Shown here: one piece after another, positions 1-8,931 of the stretch
Layout of the letters: each line of letters starts with the position of its first letter
Numbering within the stretch: position 1 is the first letter of the stretch
Assembly: GCF_021698975.1 (NCBI RefSeq)
Contig: NZ_SSXA01000050.1
Coordinates: forward strand, 1 to 41,686
Direction of reading: 5' to 3'
DNA length: 41,686 nucleotides
From: Blastococcus sp. KM273128
Lineage (GTDB): Bacteria; Actinomycetota; Actinomycetes; Mycobacteriales; Geodermatophilaceae
Translations under genes and position numbers: made by a program
Notes under the pieces: model-generated
What the model was told of the DNA's origin: nothing
What the model saw: the letters and a program-made list of their open reading frames with translations, nothing else
Database searches by the model: none

Positions 1-164
1 GGCGCCGGCTCGAGGGGCGCTTGGCGCGCCGGCACCTCGATCGGCGCCGGCACCGGGCGCTCCCCGCCGCCCGGGGGACCGAGCAGCGCCCACGCCGTCG
101 CACCGCCGAGCAGCACGGCCACCAGGCCGGCGAGCACGGCGGCGGAGCGGGGAGGCGGGCGCAC
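1..164 (-). CDS. N-terminus of an unidentified membrane-anchored or secreted protein (partial)
   Basis: Reading leftward from a GTG at 164, the frame stays open to the window edge. It gives about 54 residues: a short basic start (VRPPPR), one hydrophobic helix or signal anchor (about residues 8-29), then a Pro/Gly-rich stretch. An in-frame ATG at 224 would add 20 polar residues. I prefer the GTG because the hydrophobic segment follows at once and CACCCT lies 6 nt upstream, a possible leaderless -10. It is codirectional with the M28 peptidase, whose stop lies about 80 nt upstream. The family cannot be recognised because the rest is outside the window. Confidence 0.45.
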   Translation of the reverse strand, partial: MRPPPRSAAVLAGLVAVLLGGATAWALLGPPGGGERPVPAPIEVPARQAPLEPA

Positions 165-242
165 GGTCCGAGGGTGCAGCGGGCGGGTGTCGAACCGGTG
201 AGAAGGAGATGAGGACGCTCTCATGCGTCGGGGGCGGCGCGG

Positions 243-2576
243 TCACCCCAGGGCGGTCGTCGCCGTCACCAGCACCAGGTCCGCGCCGTGCGAGCCGGCG
301 ACGTCGACGCCCTCGGGCCGCGGCTCGAAACCGGGGAGCCCGGCCAGGCCGTCGCTGCCGTCGGTCGCGCGCAGCCGCACCGGGCCGTCGCCCTCCACCG
401 TGAAGGCCGCCTGCAGCCCGTCGGCGGGCGGCGCGTGGAAGGTGACGCGCAGCGCGCTGCCGCCGATCGCCTCCTCGGGCACGTCCCGGCCGCCGATCCG
501 GCCGCGGACGACGCTGCCGCCGTCCACGGTCAGCTGCAGGTCGACGAGGCGGACCCCCGCCCGCTGCGGCGTGATGCGCACGGCGATCTCCCGCCGCCCG
601 CCGAGGAGCTCGTCGGAGACGACGGCGACCTCCGGGGCGGGGAGGTCGGCGACCTCGGCCGGCCCGGTCAGCAGGTCGCGGCCGGCGAGGTAGGGCAGCT
701 CCGCCCCGAGCGCACCGCGGCCGTCGACGAAGCGCCCCGTCCACTCCCCCGGCGGCGTCTCGGTGGTCACCCACCGGGCCTGGTCCTGGTCGGCGTCGAG
801 CACGTAGGCCAGCCGGCTGGGCACCGGGTGCCCGGCGTCGAACCGGTCGACCGCGAGCCCCACCGCCACGCACGCCCACGCCGTGACCAGCGCCACGCCG
901 GGGACGGCGGCCGCGGCGAGCCGGCCGCGCGCCCCGGTCGCCGTCCCGGGGTCCGGGAAGAGCAGCTCGAGGGCCGGCAGCAGGGCGAGGACGCCGAGGA
1001 CGACGACCACCGCCGGCGCCAGCGCCTGCGACAGGCCGAGGGCGGGGAAGAACAGCGCGGCCGTCGGCGCGAGGACCAGCACCGCCGTCGCCCCGGTGAG
1101 CAGCGCGGCGACGGCGGTCACGACCCGGTTCCGCGCCAGGACGGCGACGACGCCGGTGAGCCCACCGACCAGCGCGGGCCACGCCGCCAGGTAGGAGCCG
1201 CCCGGCGCCACCGCGGCGAGCACCGCCGCGAGGACGGCGAGCCACACCAGCGCGCCGGCCTGCAGCGCGGCCGGGCCCACCCGGCGGCGCAGCAGCGCGT
1301 ACCAGAGCAGCACCACGCCGAGCACCACCGCGACCGCGGCCAGCCGGAACCAGCCGGGCCGCCAGGGGTCCAGCATCGTGGCGTAGCCGGGGCGCGTGGC
1401 GACCAGCGCCGCCCACAGCCCCTGGACGGCGAGCGGCCCGGCCACGAGCGGGACCACCGCCAGCGCCGCCGCCCCGGCCGTGCGCCGCAGCGGGCCGACC
1501 CCGCGGGCGCGCAGCGTCCACCCCAGGCCGGCGACCGCGGCGAGCGCCGCCCCGGCCACGGGCCAGACCAGCCAGCCCGGGTAGCGCACCAGCAGGCCCG
1601 GCAGGGGGAAGTAGGTCGCGTCCTCGGCCGCGGGCTCGGCGAGGACGGCGAGGTCGCGCCCGCCCAGCTCGCGGGTGAGCGCGAGGGTGTTGTCGCCGAG
1701 CGCCTGCAGGGTGCCGCGGTCCAGCCGCTCCGGGGTGTCCTGCGGCGAGTGGTAGGCGGCCGCACCGTCGATGAAGGCGGTGTTCATGCCGGTGAAGGCG
1801 CCGTCCTCGAGCAGCACGCTGAAGTCGGTGTCGTTGGGCAGCGCCCGGTAGACCTCGACGGCGAAGCTGCTCGCGACCGGGTGCGGCGCGGCGTCGGCGA
1901 ACGCCGCGGCGAGGCCGGCGTTGCCGCGCGAGGTCTCGAACATGATCGGCGGCCCGCCGGTGCCCCGGGCCTCGACGTTGAGCACCACGCCACCGCCGGC
2001 CAGCGGGTGGGAGGCGGCGAACGCCTCGGCGCCGCAGAGGCAGGCCTCCTCGGCGTCGGTGAGGACGACGACGACGTCGTTGCGCAGCGGCGGGCCCTCG
2101 GTCAGGGCGCGGACCGACTCCAGCAGCGTGGCGACGCCGGCCGCGTCGTCGGCCGCGCCCGGGCCGCCCTCCACCGAGTCGTGGTGGGCCACCAGGTAGA
2201 GCCGGCCGGTGGGTTCGGCCCCCGGGAGGACGGCGACGACGTTGCGCACCCGCGCCATCCGGGCCCCGCCCCCGCCGCCGGCCCGGGCGCCGACGGCGTT
2301 CTGCACGCGGGTGTCCAGCCCGAGGTCGGTGAGCGTGGCGACCAGGTGCTCCACCACCGCGTCGTTCGCCCGGCTGCCCGCCACGTGCGGTCCGGCGGCG
2401 ATGCGCTCGACGTGGGCGAGGGCGCGGGCGGCGCTGAACTCCCCGGCCGGGGCGTCCGCCGGGCGCGGGTCCGGCGGCTGCAACCCCACGACGGTCCAGG
2501 CGGTGAGCGCCAGCAGCAGCGCTACGACGGCCAGCCCCGCGAGGCGGCCGGGGCCAGACGGGCGCTCGGCGGGCAC
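243..2576 (-). CDS. Membrane-bound M28 family zinc metallopeptidase
   Basis: This 777-residue protein is predicted to be an integral-membrane aminopeptidase-like enzyme with an external zinc site. An N-terminal anchor (about 12-32) precedes the M28 domain (about 45-300). Visible candidate zinc and catalytic residues are H131-x-D133, D143/D144, E176-E177, E202 and H276 (in AYHSPQD). About eight hydrophobic segments follow between residues 325 and 580, then a roughly 200-residue soluble tail. This layout resembles the vacuolar membrane protease type (Pff1-like). The GTG start has GGAGG 4-5 nt upstream. It is divergent from the SDR gene. The substrate is unknown; the family call is firm because every metal-ligand motif is present. 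Confidence 0.85.
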   Translation of the reverse strand: MPAERPSGPGRLAGLAVVALLLALTAWTVVGLQPPDPRPADAPAGEFSAARALAHVERIAAGPHVAGSRANDAVVEHLVATLTDLGLDTRVQNAVGARAGGGGGARMARVRNVVAVLPGAEPTGRLYLVAHHDSVEGGPGAADDAAGVATLLESVRALTEGPPLRNDVVVVLTDAEEACLCGAEAFAASHPLAGGGVVLNVEARGTGGPPIMFETSRGNAGLAAAFADAAPHPVASSFAVEVYRALPNDTDFSVLLEDGAFTGMNTAFIDGAAAYHSPQDTPERLDRGTLQALGDNTLALTRELGGRDLAVLAEPAAEDATYFPLPGLLVRYPGWLVWPVAGAALAAVAGLGWTLRARGVGPLRRTAGAAALAVVPLVAGPLAVQGLWAALVATRPGYATMLDPWRPGWFRLAAVAVVLGVVLLWYALLRRRVGPAALQAGALVWLAVLAAVLAAVAPGGSYLAAWPALVGGLTGVVAVLARNRVVTAVAALLTGATAVLVLAPTAALFFPALGLSQALAPAVVVVLGVLALLPALELLFPDPGTATGARGRLAAAAVPGVALVTAWACVAVGLAVDRFDAGHPVPSRLAYVLDADQDQARWVTTETPPGEWTGRFVDGRGALGAELPYLAGRDLLTGPAEVADLPAPEVAVVSDELLGGRREIAVRITPQRAGVRLVDLQLTVDGGSVVRGRIGGRDVPEEAIGGSALRVTFHAPPADGLQAAFTVEGDGPVRLRATDGSDGLAGLPGFEPRPEGVDVAGSHGADLVLVTATTALG

Positions 2577-2668
2577 ACGACCTCCTCGGACGACGACCCG
2601 CGCACCCTAGGGCGCGGACGGACCCCGGCCGGGCAGGCGCGACCGACGGTGCCTGGTTGACTGCCGCC

Positions 2669-3433
2669 ATGAGCAGCGCCCCCACCTCCCGCGCCGTCCT
2701 GGTCACCGGCGCCTCCCGCGGCATCGGGCGGGCGATCGCGCTGGCCTTCGCCGCCCGGGGCGACCGGGTGGCCGTGCACTGCGGCAGCTCGCGGCAGGCG
2801 GCGGAGCGGGTCGCCGCCGAGCTGCCGGGCAGCGGCCACGCCGTGGTGCAGGCCGACGTCGCCGACGCGGAAGCGGTCGGCGCGGCGGTGGACGAGGCCG
2901 CCGCCGCCCTCGGGGGCCTGCAGGTGCTGGTGAACAACGCCGGCGTCTTCACCCCGCACCCGCCACTGGAGACCTCGTGGGCCGACTGGCAGGCCGTGGT
3001 GGCCCGCACGCTGCAGGTCAACCTGGTCGGCGCGATGCACGCCACCTTCCGCGCGGTGCCGCACCTGGTCGCCGGCGGCGGCGGGGCGGTCGTCAACGTG
3101 ACCAGCCGCGGCGCCTTCCGCGGCGAGCCGGCCACGCCGGCCTACGGCGCCGCCAAGGCGGGGCTGAACGCGTTCGGGCAGTCGATGGCCCAGGCGCTCG
3201 CCCCGCACGGGATCAGCGTGGGCAGCGTCGCGCCGGGGTTCGTGCAGACCGAGATGGCGCGCGAGGTCCTCGACGGCCCGGGCGGGGACGCCGTCCGGGC
3301 GCAGTCGCCCTACGGCCGCGTGGCCCGGCCGGAGGAGGTCGCCGCGGCGGTGCTGTGGCTGGCGTCGCCGGAGGCCCGGTTCTCCACCGGGACGATCATC
3401 GACGTCAACGGGGCCAGCTACCTGCGCAGCTGA
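2669..3433 (+). CDS. SDR family NAD(P)-dependent oxidoreductase
   Basis: A classical short-chain dehydrogenase/reductase of 254 residues. The Rossmann cofactor motif TGASRGIG is at 13-20, NNAG at 89-92, and the catalytic tetrad is N118, S146, Y159, K163. The C-terminal end (GTIIDVNGASYLRS) is typical of FabG-like members. I chose the ATG at 2669 over an in-frame TTG at 2657 because the TTG adds only four residues and neither has a clear Shine-Dalgarno. It is a lone rightward gene between the divergent M28 peptidase and the convergent hisH. The substrate cannot be read from sequence; FabG-like names are possible but not specific. Confidence 0.88.
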   Translation: MSSAPTSRAVLVTGASRGIGRAIALAFAARGDRVAVHCGSSRQAAERVAAELPGSGHAVVQADVADAEAVGAAVDEAAAALGGLQVLVNNAGVFTPHPPLETSWADWQAVVARTLQVNLVGAMHATFRAVPHLVAGGGGAVVNVTSRGAFRGEPATPAYGAAKAGLNAFGQSMAQALAPHGISVGSVAPGFVQTEMAREVLDGPGGDAVRAQSPYGRVARPEEVAAAVLWLASPEARFSTGTIIDVNGASYLRS

Positions 3434-3444
3434 GCCGCTCAGCT
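3428..3444. terminator. Short palindrome spanning both convergent stop codons (SDR/hisH)
   Basis: AGCTGAG-CCG-CTCAGCT is a perfect 7-bp inverted repeat with a 3-nt loop. It contains the TGA of the SDR gene and the TGA of hisH on the other strand. It is symmetric and lies where two transcripts meet, so it may act as a bidirectional 3' end, but it is short and has no U-tract. Confidence 0.4.
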
Positions 3445-4077
3445 CAGGGTGTGCAGCCAGTTGGTGAGCAGCTGCGCCCCGGCGTCCCCGGACTTCTCCG
3501 GGTGGAACTGGGTGGCCGAGAGGGCGGCGTTCTCCACGCCCGCGACGAACCGGTCGCCGTGCTCGGCCCAGGTCACCAGCGGCGGGGCCAGCGGCGAGGC
3601 GGCGCCGTCCTGGCCCATCGGGAAGCTGCGCACCCCGTAGGAGTGCACGAAGTAGAAGCGCTGGTCGGCGAGCCCGTCGAAGAGCACGCTGCCCCGCGGC
3701 GCCTGCACGGTGTTCCAGCCCATGTGCGGCAGCACCGGCGCCTGCAGCGGCTCGACGACGCCCGGCCACTCGCCGCAGCCCTCGGCGTCCACGCCGTGCT
3801 CCACGCCACGCTCGAACAGGATCTGCATGCCGACGCAGATGCCGAGCACCGGCCGACCCCCGGCGAGGCGGCGGCCGATGATCCGCCGGCCGTCGACGGC
3901 GTCCAGGCCCGCCATGCAGGCGGCGAACGCACCCACGCCGGGGACGACGAGGCCGTCGGCGTCCAGCGCCGTCCGCGCGTCGGACGTCACCGTCACCTCG
4001 GCGCCGACCCGCTGCAGCGCGCGCTCCGCGGAGCGCAGGTTGCCCGAGCCGTAGTCGAGGACCGCCACCTTCTTCAC
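3439..4077 (-). CDS. hisH: Imidazole glycerol phosphate synthase, glutaminase subunit HisH
   Basis: This 212-residue class I glutamine amidotransferase supplies ammonia to HisF in histidine and purine-precursor (AICAR) synthesis. The sequence shows the oxyanion/start motif (LDYGSGN, 8-14), the nucleophile elbow LGICVGMQ with C81, and the catalytic H192 and E194 in FHPEKS. Length is normal. The start is the GTG at 4077 ([10 protein letters not shown]); longer in-frame readings run into non-coding sequence. It is the last gene of the leftward histidine group, 122 nt after the nucleotidyltransferase-like gene and across an inverted repeat. The usual next genes hisA/priA and hisF are not here; an oppositely oriented SDR gene follows instead. 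Confidence 0.95.
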   Translation of the reverse strand: MKKVAVLDYGSGNLRSAERALQRVGAEVTVTSDARTALDADGLVVPGVGAFAACMAGLDAVDGRRIIGRRLAGGRPVLGICVGMQILFERGVEHGVDAEGCGEWPGVVEPLQAPVLPHMGWNTVQAPRGSVLFDGLADQRFYFVHSYGVRSFPMGQDGAASPLAPPLVTWAEHGDRFVAGVENAALSATQFHPEKSGDAGAQLLTNWLHTLS

Positions 4078-4138
4078 GCCTGCCACGCTACCGACCAGCG
4101 CCGGACGGCCCCGGGGTGTTCCCCCGGGCGCCGGCGAG

Positions 4139-4187
4139 CGTCGGCCGGTGGTCGTCTCCCGGCCCCAGTGACCGCCACCGGCCGACG
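4139..4187 (-). repeat. 13-bp perfect inverted repeat in the spacer before hisH
   Basis: CGTCGGCCGGTGG (4139-4151) and CCACCGGCCGACG (4175-4187) are exact reverse complements around a 23-nt loop. A second smaller hairpin (CCCGGGG/CCCCGGG, about 4109-4128) follows toward hisH. In the leftward transcript they lie between the nucleotidyltransferase stop and the hisH start, so they could reduce read-through or mark an RNA processing site. No U-run is present. Confidence 0.5.
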
Positions 4188-4199
4188 GTCGACGGTCGA

Positions 4200-4796
4200 T
4201 CAGCAGCCCGGCGGACCGGCCGGCGACCAGGGGACGATGGTGAGCTCCGGCCACTCCTGCTGCCACCGGGCAGCCTTGGCCTCGTAGACGTGGCGCGGGG
4301 CCAGCCGCCGGTTCGGCCGGACCACCAGGTCGAACAGGTCGGCGTAGCCGTGCGGCGCGTAGACCTCGGGCCGGCCGTCGCGGTCAATCCGCACCCCGTA
4401 GCAGCAGCAGACGGCCGCGAAGTGGTCGATGGCGTCGCGGCAGTCGCGGAACGGCGCTGCGGGCACCCCGAACCGCGCCTCGTACCAGAGGTGCACCCGG
4501 GCCTCGTTGCGGATCTCCACCGGCACCGGCAGGTCGGCGAACAGCTCCGCGCCGGCCCGGATGACGGCGTCCTCGGCGTCCCAGGAGGTGACGGGGTCGA
4601 AGTAGAAGAGATCGGCGTCCCGGATGCCGGTACCCGGCGGCCGGCCGGTGAGCTCGTTCCACACCGCCTGGAACAGCACCCCGGCGGTGAGCCACCACTC
4701 CCCCAGGCCGAGGGCCGGGGCGCGCTCGAGGACGGCCCGCACCGTGGGGTCGGCCGTCACGATCCCGAGGAACCGCTCCTCGTCGGCCGGGCGCAC
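4200..4796 (-). CDS. Nucleotidyltransferase-family protein (COG3575-like)
   Basis: A 198-residue soluble protein. Family features are a [16 protein letters not shown] segment (32-47), an acidic RDADLFYFD motif (59-67) resembling the paired Asp metal site of nucleotidyltransferases, [18 protein letters not shown] (93-110), and a C-terminal [12 protein letters not shown] stretch. A Cys triplet is visible at 130-132. The start is the GTG at 4796, six bases below the stop of the small membrane gene, which implies tight coupling. The members I recall have no defined substrate, and a direct role in histidine synthesis is not implied. It lies inside the histidine operon between hisB and hisH. Confidence 0.7.
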   Translation of the reverse strand: MRPADEERFLGIVTADPTVRAVLERAPALGLGEWWLTAGVLFQAVWNELTGRPPGTGIRDADLFYFDPVTSWDAEDAVIRAGAELFADLPVPVEIRNEARVHLWYEARFGVPAAPFRDCRDAIDHFAAVCCCYGVRIDRDGRPEVYAPHGYADLFDLVVRPNRRLAPRHVYEAKAARWQQEWPELTIVPWSPAGPPGC

Positions 4797-4801
4797 CTGT
4801 C

Positions 4802-4978
4802 TCAGACCAGGCGCAGGACGCCCGCGGCGCTGGCCAGCACGGCGGCGACCAGCAGGATGACCGCGAACGCCACCTGCGGGCCGGTGCGGCCGCCGCTCTC
4901 CGCGTCCAGCTGCCAGACGCTCCACGCCCCACCGAGCAGGAAGCCGCCGAGCAGCAGGAGCGGGAGCCCCCCGCTCAC
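4802..4978 (-). CDS. Small two-helix membrane protein in the his operon
   Basis: This 58-residue ORF begins at GTG 4978, 16 nt after the hisB stop, and ends 5 nt before the next gene. It encodes two hydrophobic helices (about 4-20 and 34-57) joined by a short polar loop (DAESGGRTGPQ). Its close fit between neighbours and its membrane-like composition support it as a real gene. A small membrane-type ORF in this position is, as I recall, also seen in other actinobacterial his operons. Its function is unknown. Confidence 0.65.
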   Translation of the reverse strand: MSGGLPLLLLGGFLLGGAWSVWQLDAESGGRTGPQVAFAVILLVAAVLASAAGVLRLV

Positions 4979-4994
4979 CGCCGGCCGCGACGGG

Positions 4995-5591
4995 TCACAG
5001 CGCGCCCTTGGTGGAGGGGACGTCGGTCACCCGGGGGTCCAGCGCCACGGCGGCGCGCAGCGCCCGCGCCAGCGCCTTGAACTGCGCCTCCACGATGTGG
5101 TGGGCGTCCCGGCCGGCGTAGAGCACCCGCACGTGCAGGCTGATCCGCGCGTTGAAGGCGAACGACTCCAGCACGTGCTTGGTGAGCGAGGTCGGGTAGT
5201 CCGGCCCGATCATCGGCGTCATGTTCTCCGGCTCGGCGTGCACGAAGTACGGCCGGCCGGAGAGGTCGACCGCCGCCTGCGCGAGCACCTCGTCCATGGG
5301 GATCGTGGCGTCGCCGTAGCGGGTGACGCCGCGCTTGTCGCCCAGCGCCTCGGCGAATGCCTGCCCCAGCGCGATGGCGACGTCCTCCACCGTGTGGTGC
5401 GCGTCGATGTGCAGGTCGCCGTCGGCCCGCACGGTGAGGTCGATGCCGCTGTGCTTGGACAGCGCGGTGAGCATGTGGTCGTAGAAGCCGACCCCGGTGC
5501 TGATCGAGCTGGCACCGGTGCCGTCGAGGTCGAGCTCGACGACCAGCTTGGTCTCGCTGGTCTCCCGTTCCACGCGTGCAGTGCGACCCAT
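4995..5591 (-). CDS. hisB: Imidazoleglycerol-phosphate dehydratase HisB
   Basis: A monofunctional 198-residue dehydratase converting imidazole glycerol phosphate to imidazole acetol phosphate, the substrate of HisC. Metal-binding His clusters are visible: [27 protein letters not shown] and [12 protein letters not shown]. The ATG at 5600 overlaps the hisC stop (ATGA) but has a GGGAGG directly abutting it. The second ATG at 5591 has that same Shine-Dalgarno at 9-nt spacing and begins MGRTARVER, the usual actinobacterial N-terminus, so I chose it. There is no fused HisN-type phosphatase domain. Confidence 0.95.
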   Translation of the reverse strand: MGRTARVERETSETKLVVELDLDGTGASSISTGVGFYDHMLTALSKHSGIDLTVRADGDLHIDAHHTVEDVAIALGQAFAEALGDKRGVTRYGDATIPMDEVLAQAAVDLSGRPYFVHAEPENMTPMIGPDYPTSLTKHVLESFAFNARISLHVRVLYAGRDAHHIVEAQFKALARALRAAVALDPRVTDVPSTKGAL

Positions 5592-5596
5592 GCCGC

Positions 5597-6709
5597 TCAT
5601 CCTCCCAGAGTGCTGCGGTGCGCCGGCGCGACCTCACCCAGCGCGGTGAGGAAGGCGTCGGTCTCCTCGGCGGTCCCGGCGGTCACCCGCAGCCAGCCGG
5701 GGAGGCCGACGTCGCGGACGAGGACCCCCCGGTCCAGCAGCGCCCGCCACGCGGCGGGGGCGTCGGCGAAGTGGCCGAAGAGGACGAAGTTGGCGTCGCT
5801 GGGCACGCTCGTCAGCCCGAGGCCGGGCAGCGCCGCCACGATCCGGTCGCGCTGCGCCTTCACCGCGTCGACGGTCGCCAGCAGGGCGTCGGTGTGCGCC
5901 AGCGCGGCCCGCGCGGCGGCCTGGGTGAGCGAGCTCAGGTGGTACGGCAGCCGGACCAGCTGGATGGCGTCGACGACGGCCGGGTCCGCGGCCAGGTAGC
6001 CCAGGCGCAGCCCCGCCATGCCGAAGGCCTTGCTCATCGTGCGGCTGACCACCAGCCGCGGCCGGCCGGGCAGCAGCGTGAGCGACGACGGCGTCCCCGC
6101 CCGGGCGAACTCCGCGTACGCCTCGTCGACCACGAGGACCCCGTCGGTCGCCTCGTAGAGGGCGGCCACGGTCTCCAGGTCGACGGCGGTGCCGGTCGGG
6201 TTGTTCGGGCTGGTGACGAAGACGACGTCGGGCCGCACCTGCTGCACCTGGGCCACGGCGGCGTCGGTGTCGATGGTGAAGTCCGCGGCCCGGTGCCCGT
6301 CGACCCACGCCGTCCCGGTGCCGGCCGCGATGATCGGGTGCATCGAGTACGAGGGCGTGAAGCCCAGCGCGGTGCGCCCCGCGCCGCCGAAGGCCTGGAG
6401 GACCTGCTGCAGCACCTCGTTGGACCCGTTGGCCGCCCACACCTGCGCGGGCTCCACCGGCACGCCGCCGGTGCGCGACAGGTAGGCGGCGAGGTCGGCC
6501 CGCAGCGCGACGGCGTCCCGGTCGGGGTAGCGGTTCAGCTCCAGCGCCGCGTGCCCCAGCGCCGCCCCCAGGTCGGCGAGCAGCTCGGCCGGCAGGGGAT
6601 GCGGGTTCTCGTTGGTGTTGAGCCGGTGCGCGGCGGGCAGCTGCGGGGCGCCGTAGGGCGTGCGCCCACGCAGCTCCGGCCGCAGCGGGAGCTCGTCGAG
6701 CGACGTCAC
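5597..6709 (-). CDS. hisC: Histidinol-phosphate aminotransferase HisC
   Basis: A 370-residue fold-type I PLP aminotransferase converting imidazole acetol phosphate to histidinol phosphate. Visible motifs are the substrate-pocket NTNENP (31-36), SPNNPTG (167-173), DEAYAEF (195-201) and the PLP lysine K227 in SRTMSKAFG, followed by RLGYL. The GTG start at 6709 overlaps the hisD stop as GTGA, so translation is probably coupled. Its end overlaps the start region of hisB. Length and motif order are normal. Confidence 0.95.
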   Translation of the reverse strand: MTSLDELPLRPELRGRTPYGAPQLPAAHRLNTNENPHPLPAELLADLGAALGHAALELNRYPDRDAVALRADLAAYLSRTGGVPVEPAQVWAANGSNEVLQQVLQAFGGAGRTALGFTPSYSMHPIIAAGTGTAWVDGHRAADFTIDTDAAVAQVQQVRPDVVFVTSPNNPTGTAVDLETVAALYEATDGVLVVDEAYAEFARAGTPSSLTLLPGRPRLVVSRTMSKAFGMAGLRLGYLAADPAVVDAIQLVRLPYHLSSLTQAAARAALAHTDALLATVDAVKAQRDRIVAALPGLGLTSVPSDANFVLFGHFADAPAAWRALLDRGVLVRDVGLPGWLRVTAGTAEETDAFLTALGEVAPAHRSTLGG

Positions 6710-8010
6710 GACCGCTGCCGGACCCGCACCGCGGCCGCGTGCGCCGGCAGGTCCTCGGCGCCGGCGAGGGCGTCGACGTGCGCGGCGACGTCGGCGAGCG
6801 CCTGCTCGTCGTACTCGACCAGGTGGATGCCGCGCAGGAACGACTGCACCGACAGCCCGCTGGAGTGCCGCGCGCAGCCGCCGGTGGGCAGCACGTGGTT
6901 GGAGCCGGCGATGTAGTCGCCCAGCGAGACCGGCGACCACGCCCCGACGAAGATCGCCCCGGCGTTGCGCACCCGCATCGCCACGGCGCGGGCGTCGCGG
7001 GTCTGGATCTCCAGGTGCTCGGCGGCGTACGCGTCGACCACCCGCACCCCGGCGTCGAGGTCGTCGACCAGCACGATGCCCGACTGGGTGCCGTCCAGGG
7101 CGGTGGTGATCCGGTCGGAGTGCTTGGTGGCCGCGACCTGCCCGGGCACCAGGGCGAGGACGGCCTCGGCCAGCTCCTCGCTGGGGGTGACGAGCACGGC
7201 GCCGGCGAGCGGGTCGTGCTCGGCCTGGCTGATCAGGTCCGCGGCGACGTGCGCGGGGTCGGCGGTGTCGTCGGCGAGGATCGCCACCTCGGTCGGGCCG
7301 GCCTCGGAGTCGATGCCGATCAGCCCGCGCAGCAGCCGCTTGGCCGCCGTCACGTAGACGTTGCCGGGGCCGGTGACCATGTCCACCGGCTCGCAGGAGC
7401 CGGCGCCGTAGCCGAAGACGGCGATGGCCTGCGCCCCGCCGACGGCGTACACCTCGGTGACGCCCAGCAGCGCGCACGCGGCGAGCACGCCCGGGTCGGG
7501 CAGCCCGCCGTTGTCCCGCTGCGGCGGGGAGGCGACCGCGATCGACTCGACCCCCGCGATCTGGGCGGGGACGACGTTCATCACGACGCTGGACAGCAGC
7601 GGCGCCAGGCCGCCGGGGACGTACAGCCCCACGCGCCGGACCGGCAGCCAGCGCTCGGTGACGGTCCCGCCGGCCACCACCTCGGTGGTGACGTCGGTGC
7701 GCCGCTGGTCTGCGTGCACCTTCCGCACGCGGCCGATGGACTCCTCGAGGGCGGCACGCAGCGTCGGGTCGCACTCGGCCAGGGCCCGGTCGAGGGCCTC
7801 CTGCGGCACCGCGAAGTCCTCGGCGTCCACGCCGTCGAGCCGGGCGGTGATCTCGCGCACCGCCTGGGCGCCGCGCAGCCGCACGTCCTCGCAGAGCGGG
7901 CGCACCGTGGCGAGCACCGAGTCGATGTCGGTGGCCGCCCGCGGCAGCAGCCCGGCGAGCTCCCGGACGCCGGGCAGCGCGTTTCCACGCAGGTCGATGC
8001 GTGCCAGCAC
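6706..8010 (-). CDS. hisD: Histidinol dehydrogenase HisD
   Basis: A 434-residue zinc enzyme carrying out the last two NAD-dependent oxidations from histidinol to histidine. Visible are the NAD-binding [12 protein letters not shown] region, [18 protein letters not shown] (metal-site histidine), the catalytic Glu-His of AAEHLEIQT, and [16 protein letters not shown]. The start is the GTG at 8010 ([10 protein letters not shown]), with GGAGG 6 nt upstream. It is the first gene of the leftward hisD-hisC-hisB group, divergent from the LON-domain gene. The promoter should lie in 8011-8114; I could not pick a convincing one. Confidence 0.95.
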   Translation of the reverse strand: MLARIDLRGNALPGVRELAGLLPRAATDIDSVLATVRPLCEDVRLRGAQAVREITARLDGVDAEDFAVPQEALDRALAECDPTLRAALEESIGRVRKVHADQRRTDVTTEVVAGGTVTERWLPVRRVGLYVPGGLAPLLSSVVMNVVPAQIAGVESIAVASPPQRDNGGLPDPGVLAACALLGVTEVYAVGGAQAIAVFGYGAGSCEPVDMVTGPGNVYVTAAKRLLRGLIGIDSEAGPTEVAILADDTADPAHVAADLISQAEHDPLAGAVLVTPSEELAEAVLALVPGQVAATKHSDRITTALDGTQSGIVLVDDLDAGVRVVDAYAAEHLEIQTRDARAVAMRVRNAGAIFVGAWSPVSLGDYIAGSNHVLPTGGCARHSSGLSVQSFLRGIHLVEYDEQALADVAAHVDALAGAEDLPAHAAAVRVRQRS

Positions 8011-8114
8011 GAGGGCCTCCGGGGTCGGATCGGGGGGTGCGACGCGGCTCCCAGGGTATCCAGCGCTCTCGGGCACGCCCGGGGCGCCCGCGCGGGTGGG
8101 CGGCGCGCGGCCCG

Positions 8115-8120
8115 TAGGCT
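8115..8120 (+). promoter_or_regulatory. Candidate -10 box of a leaderless transcript (LON-domain gene)
   Basis: TAGGCT ends 7 nt before the ATG at 8128. This places the predicted transcription start at or within a base of the start codon, the arrangement of leaderless actinobacterial genes. No Shine-Dalgarno is visible upstream of the ATG. Confidence 0.5.
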
Positions 8121-8127
8121 TGCCGGG

Positions 8128-8925
8128 ATGGGTGAGCTGATCCCGCTGTTCCCGCTGGGGCGGCCCCTGTTCCCCGGGGTCGTGCTGCCGCTGCAGATCT
8201 TCGAGCCCCGGTACCGCCGCCTCATGCGCGATCTCCTGGACCTCCCCGAGCACGGGGACCGCCGCTACTTCGGGGTGGTCGCGATCCGGCAGGGCTGGGA
8301 GGTCGAGCGGGTGGCCCCGGCGGCGGCGTTGTACGACATCGGCTGCACCGCGCGGCTGCAGCGCGTGCAGCCGCAGGCCGACGGCGGCTTCCGCATCGTC
8401 ACCGTCGGCGGCGAGCGGTTCCGGCTGCTCGACGTCGTCGTCGGCGAGGACCCGCCCTACCTGCAGGCCGAGGTCGAGTGGCTGGCCGAGGAGGAGGCGG
8501 CCGAGGAGGCCGCCGGGGACGCCGAGGCGGTGACCGACGGCGCCGGGCTGGCCCCGCCCCCGGACGCGCTGGCGGACTCCGTGGCCCGCGGGTCCCTGGA
8601 CCTGCTGGCCCGCGGGGTGGGCGACCTGTTCACGCAGTACGTCGCCGAGGTGTCCGCGCTGGGCGCCGGCGCGCACGGGGACGGCGTGGAGGCGGCGGTG
8701 CGCCTGGCCGCGGCCGCCGACGACCCCTCGGCGCTCTCCTGGCTGGTGGCCTCCTCGGCGCTGCTCACCACCGAGGACCGGCAGGCGCTGCTGGCCGAGT
8801 CGGCGACGCGCCGGCGCCTGGCCGCCGAGTCCCGCCTGCTGCGCCGCGAGCTGACGCTGCTGCAGACGCTCGGCGCGGTGCCGGCGCCGCTGCAGCAGTT
8901 CGCCGCGCCCATGACGGTGAACTGA
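8128..8925 (+). CDS. LON substrate-binding (PUA-like) domain protein
   Basis: A 265-residue protein with the start of a LON N-terminal domain: [28 protein letters not shown] without the final residues, at about 5-30. The [20 protein letters not shown] and [12 protein letters not shown] strands of that fold follow. An acidic insert ([14 protein letters not shown]) lies near the middle and a helical segment at the C-terminus. There is no AAA+ or protease domain, so it is not Lon itself. Such stand-alone proteins are usually annotated as LON peptidase substrate-binding domain proteins, with unknown role. It is convergent with the following membrane-protein gene, only 6 nt separating the stops. 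Confidence 0.85.
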   Translation: MGELIPLFPLGRPLFPGVVLPLQIFEPRYRRLMRDLLDLPEHGDRRYFGVVAIRQGWEVERVAPAAALYDIGCTARLQRVQPQADGGFRIVTVGGERFRLLDVVVGEDPPYLQAEVEWLAEEEAAEEAAGDAEAVTDGAGLAPPPDALADSVARGSLDLLARGVGDLFTQYVAEVSALGAGAHGDGVEAAVRLAAAADDPSALSWLVASSALLTTEDRQALLAESATRRRLAAESRLLRRELTLLQTLGAVPAPLQQFAAPMTVN

Positions 8926-8931
8926 AGGCGG

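Noticed and set aside
288..2660. 790-codon rightward open frame opposite the M28 peptidase
   Set aside because: Composition is Arg/Gly/His-rich low-complexity typical of an antisense shadow in GC-rich DNA; the minus strand encodes a complete M28 enzyme.
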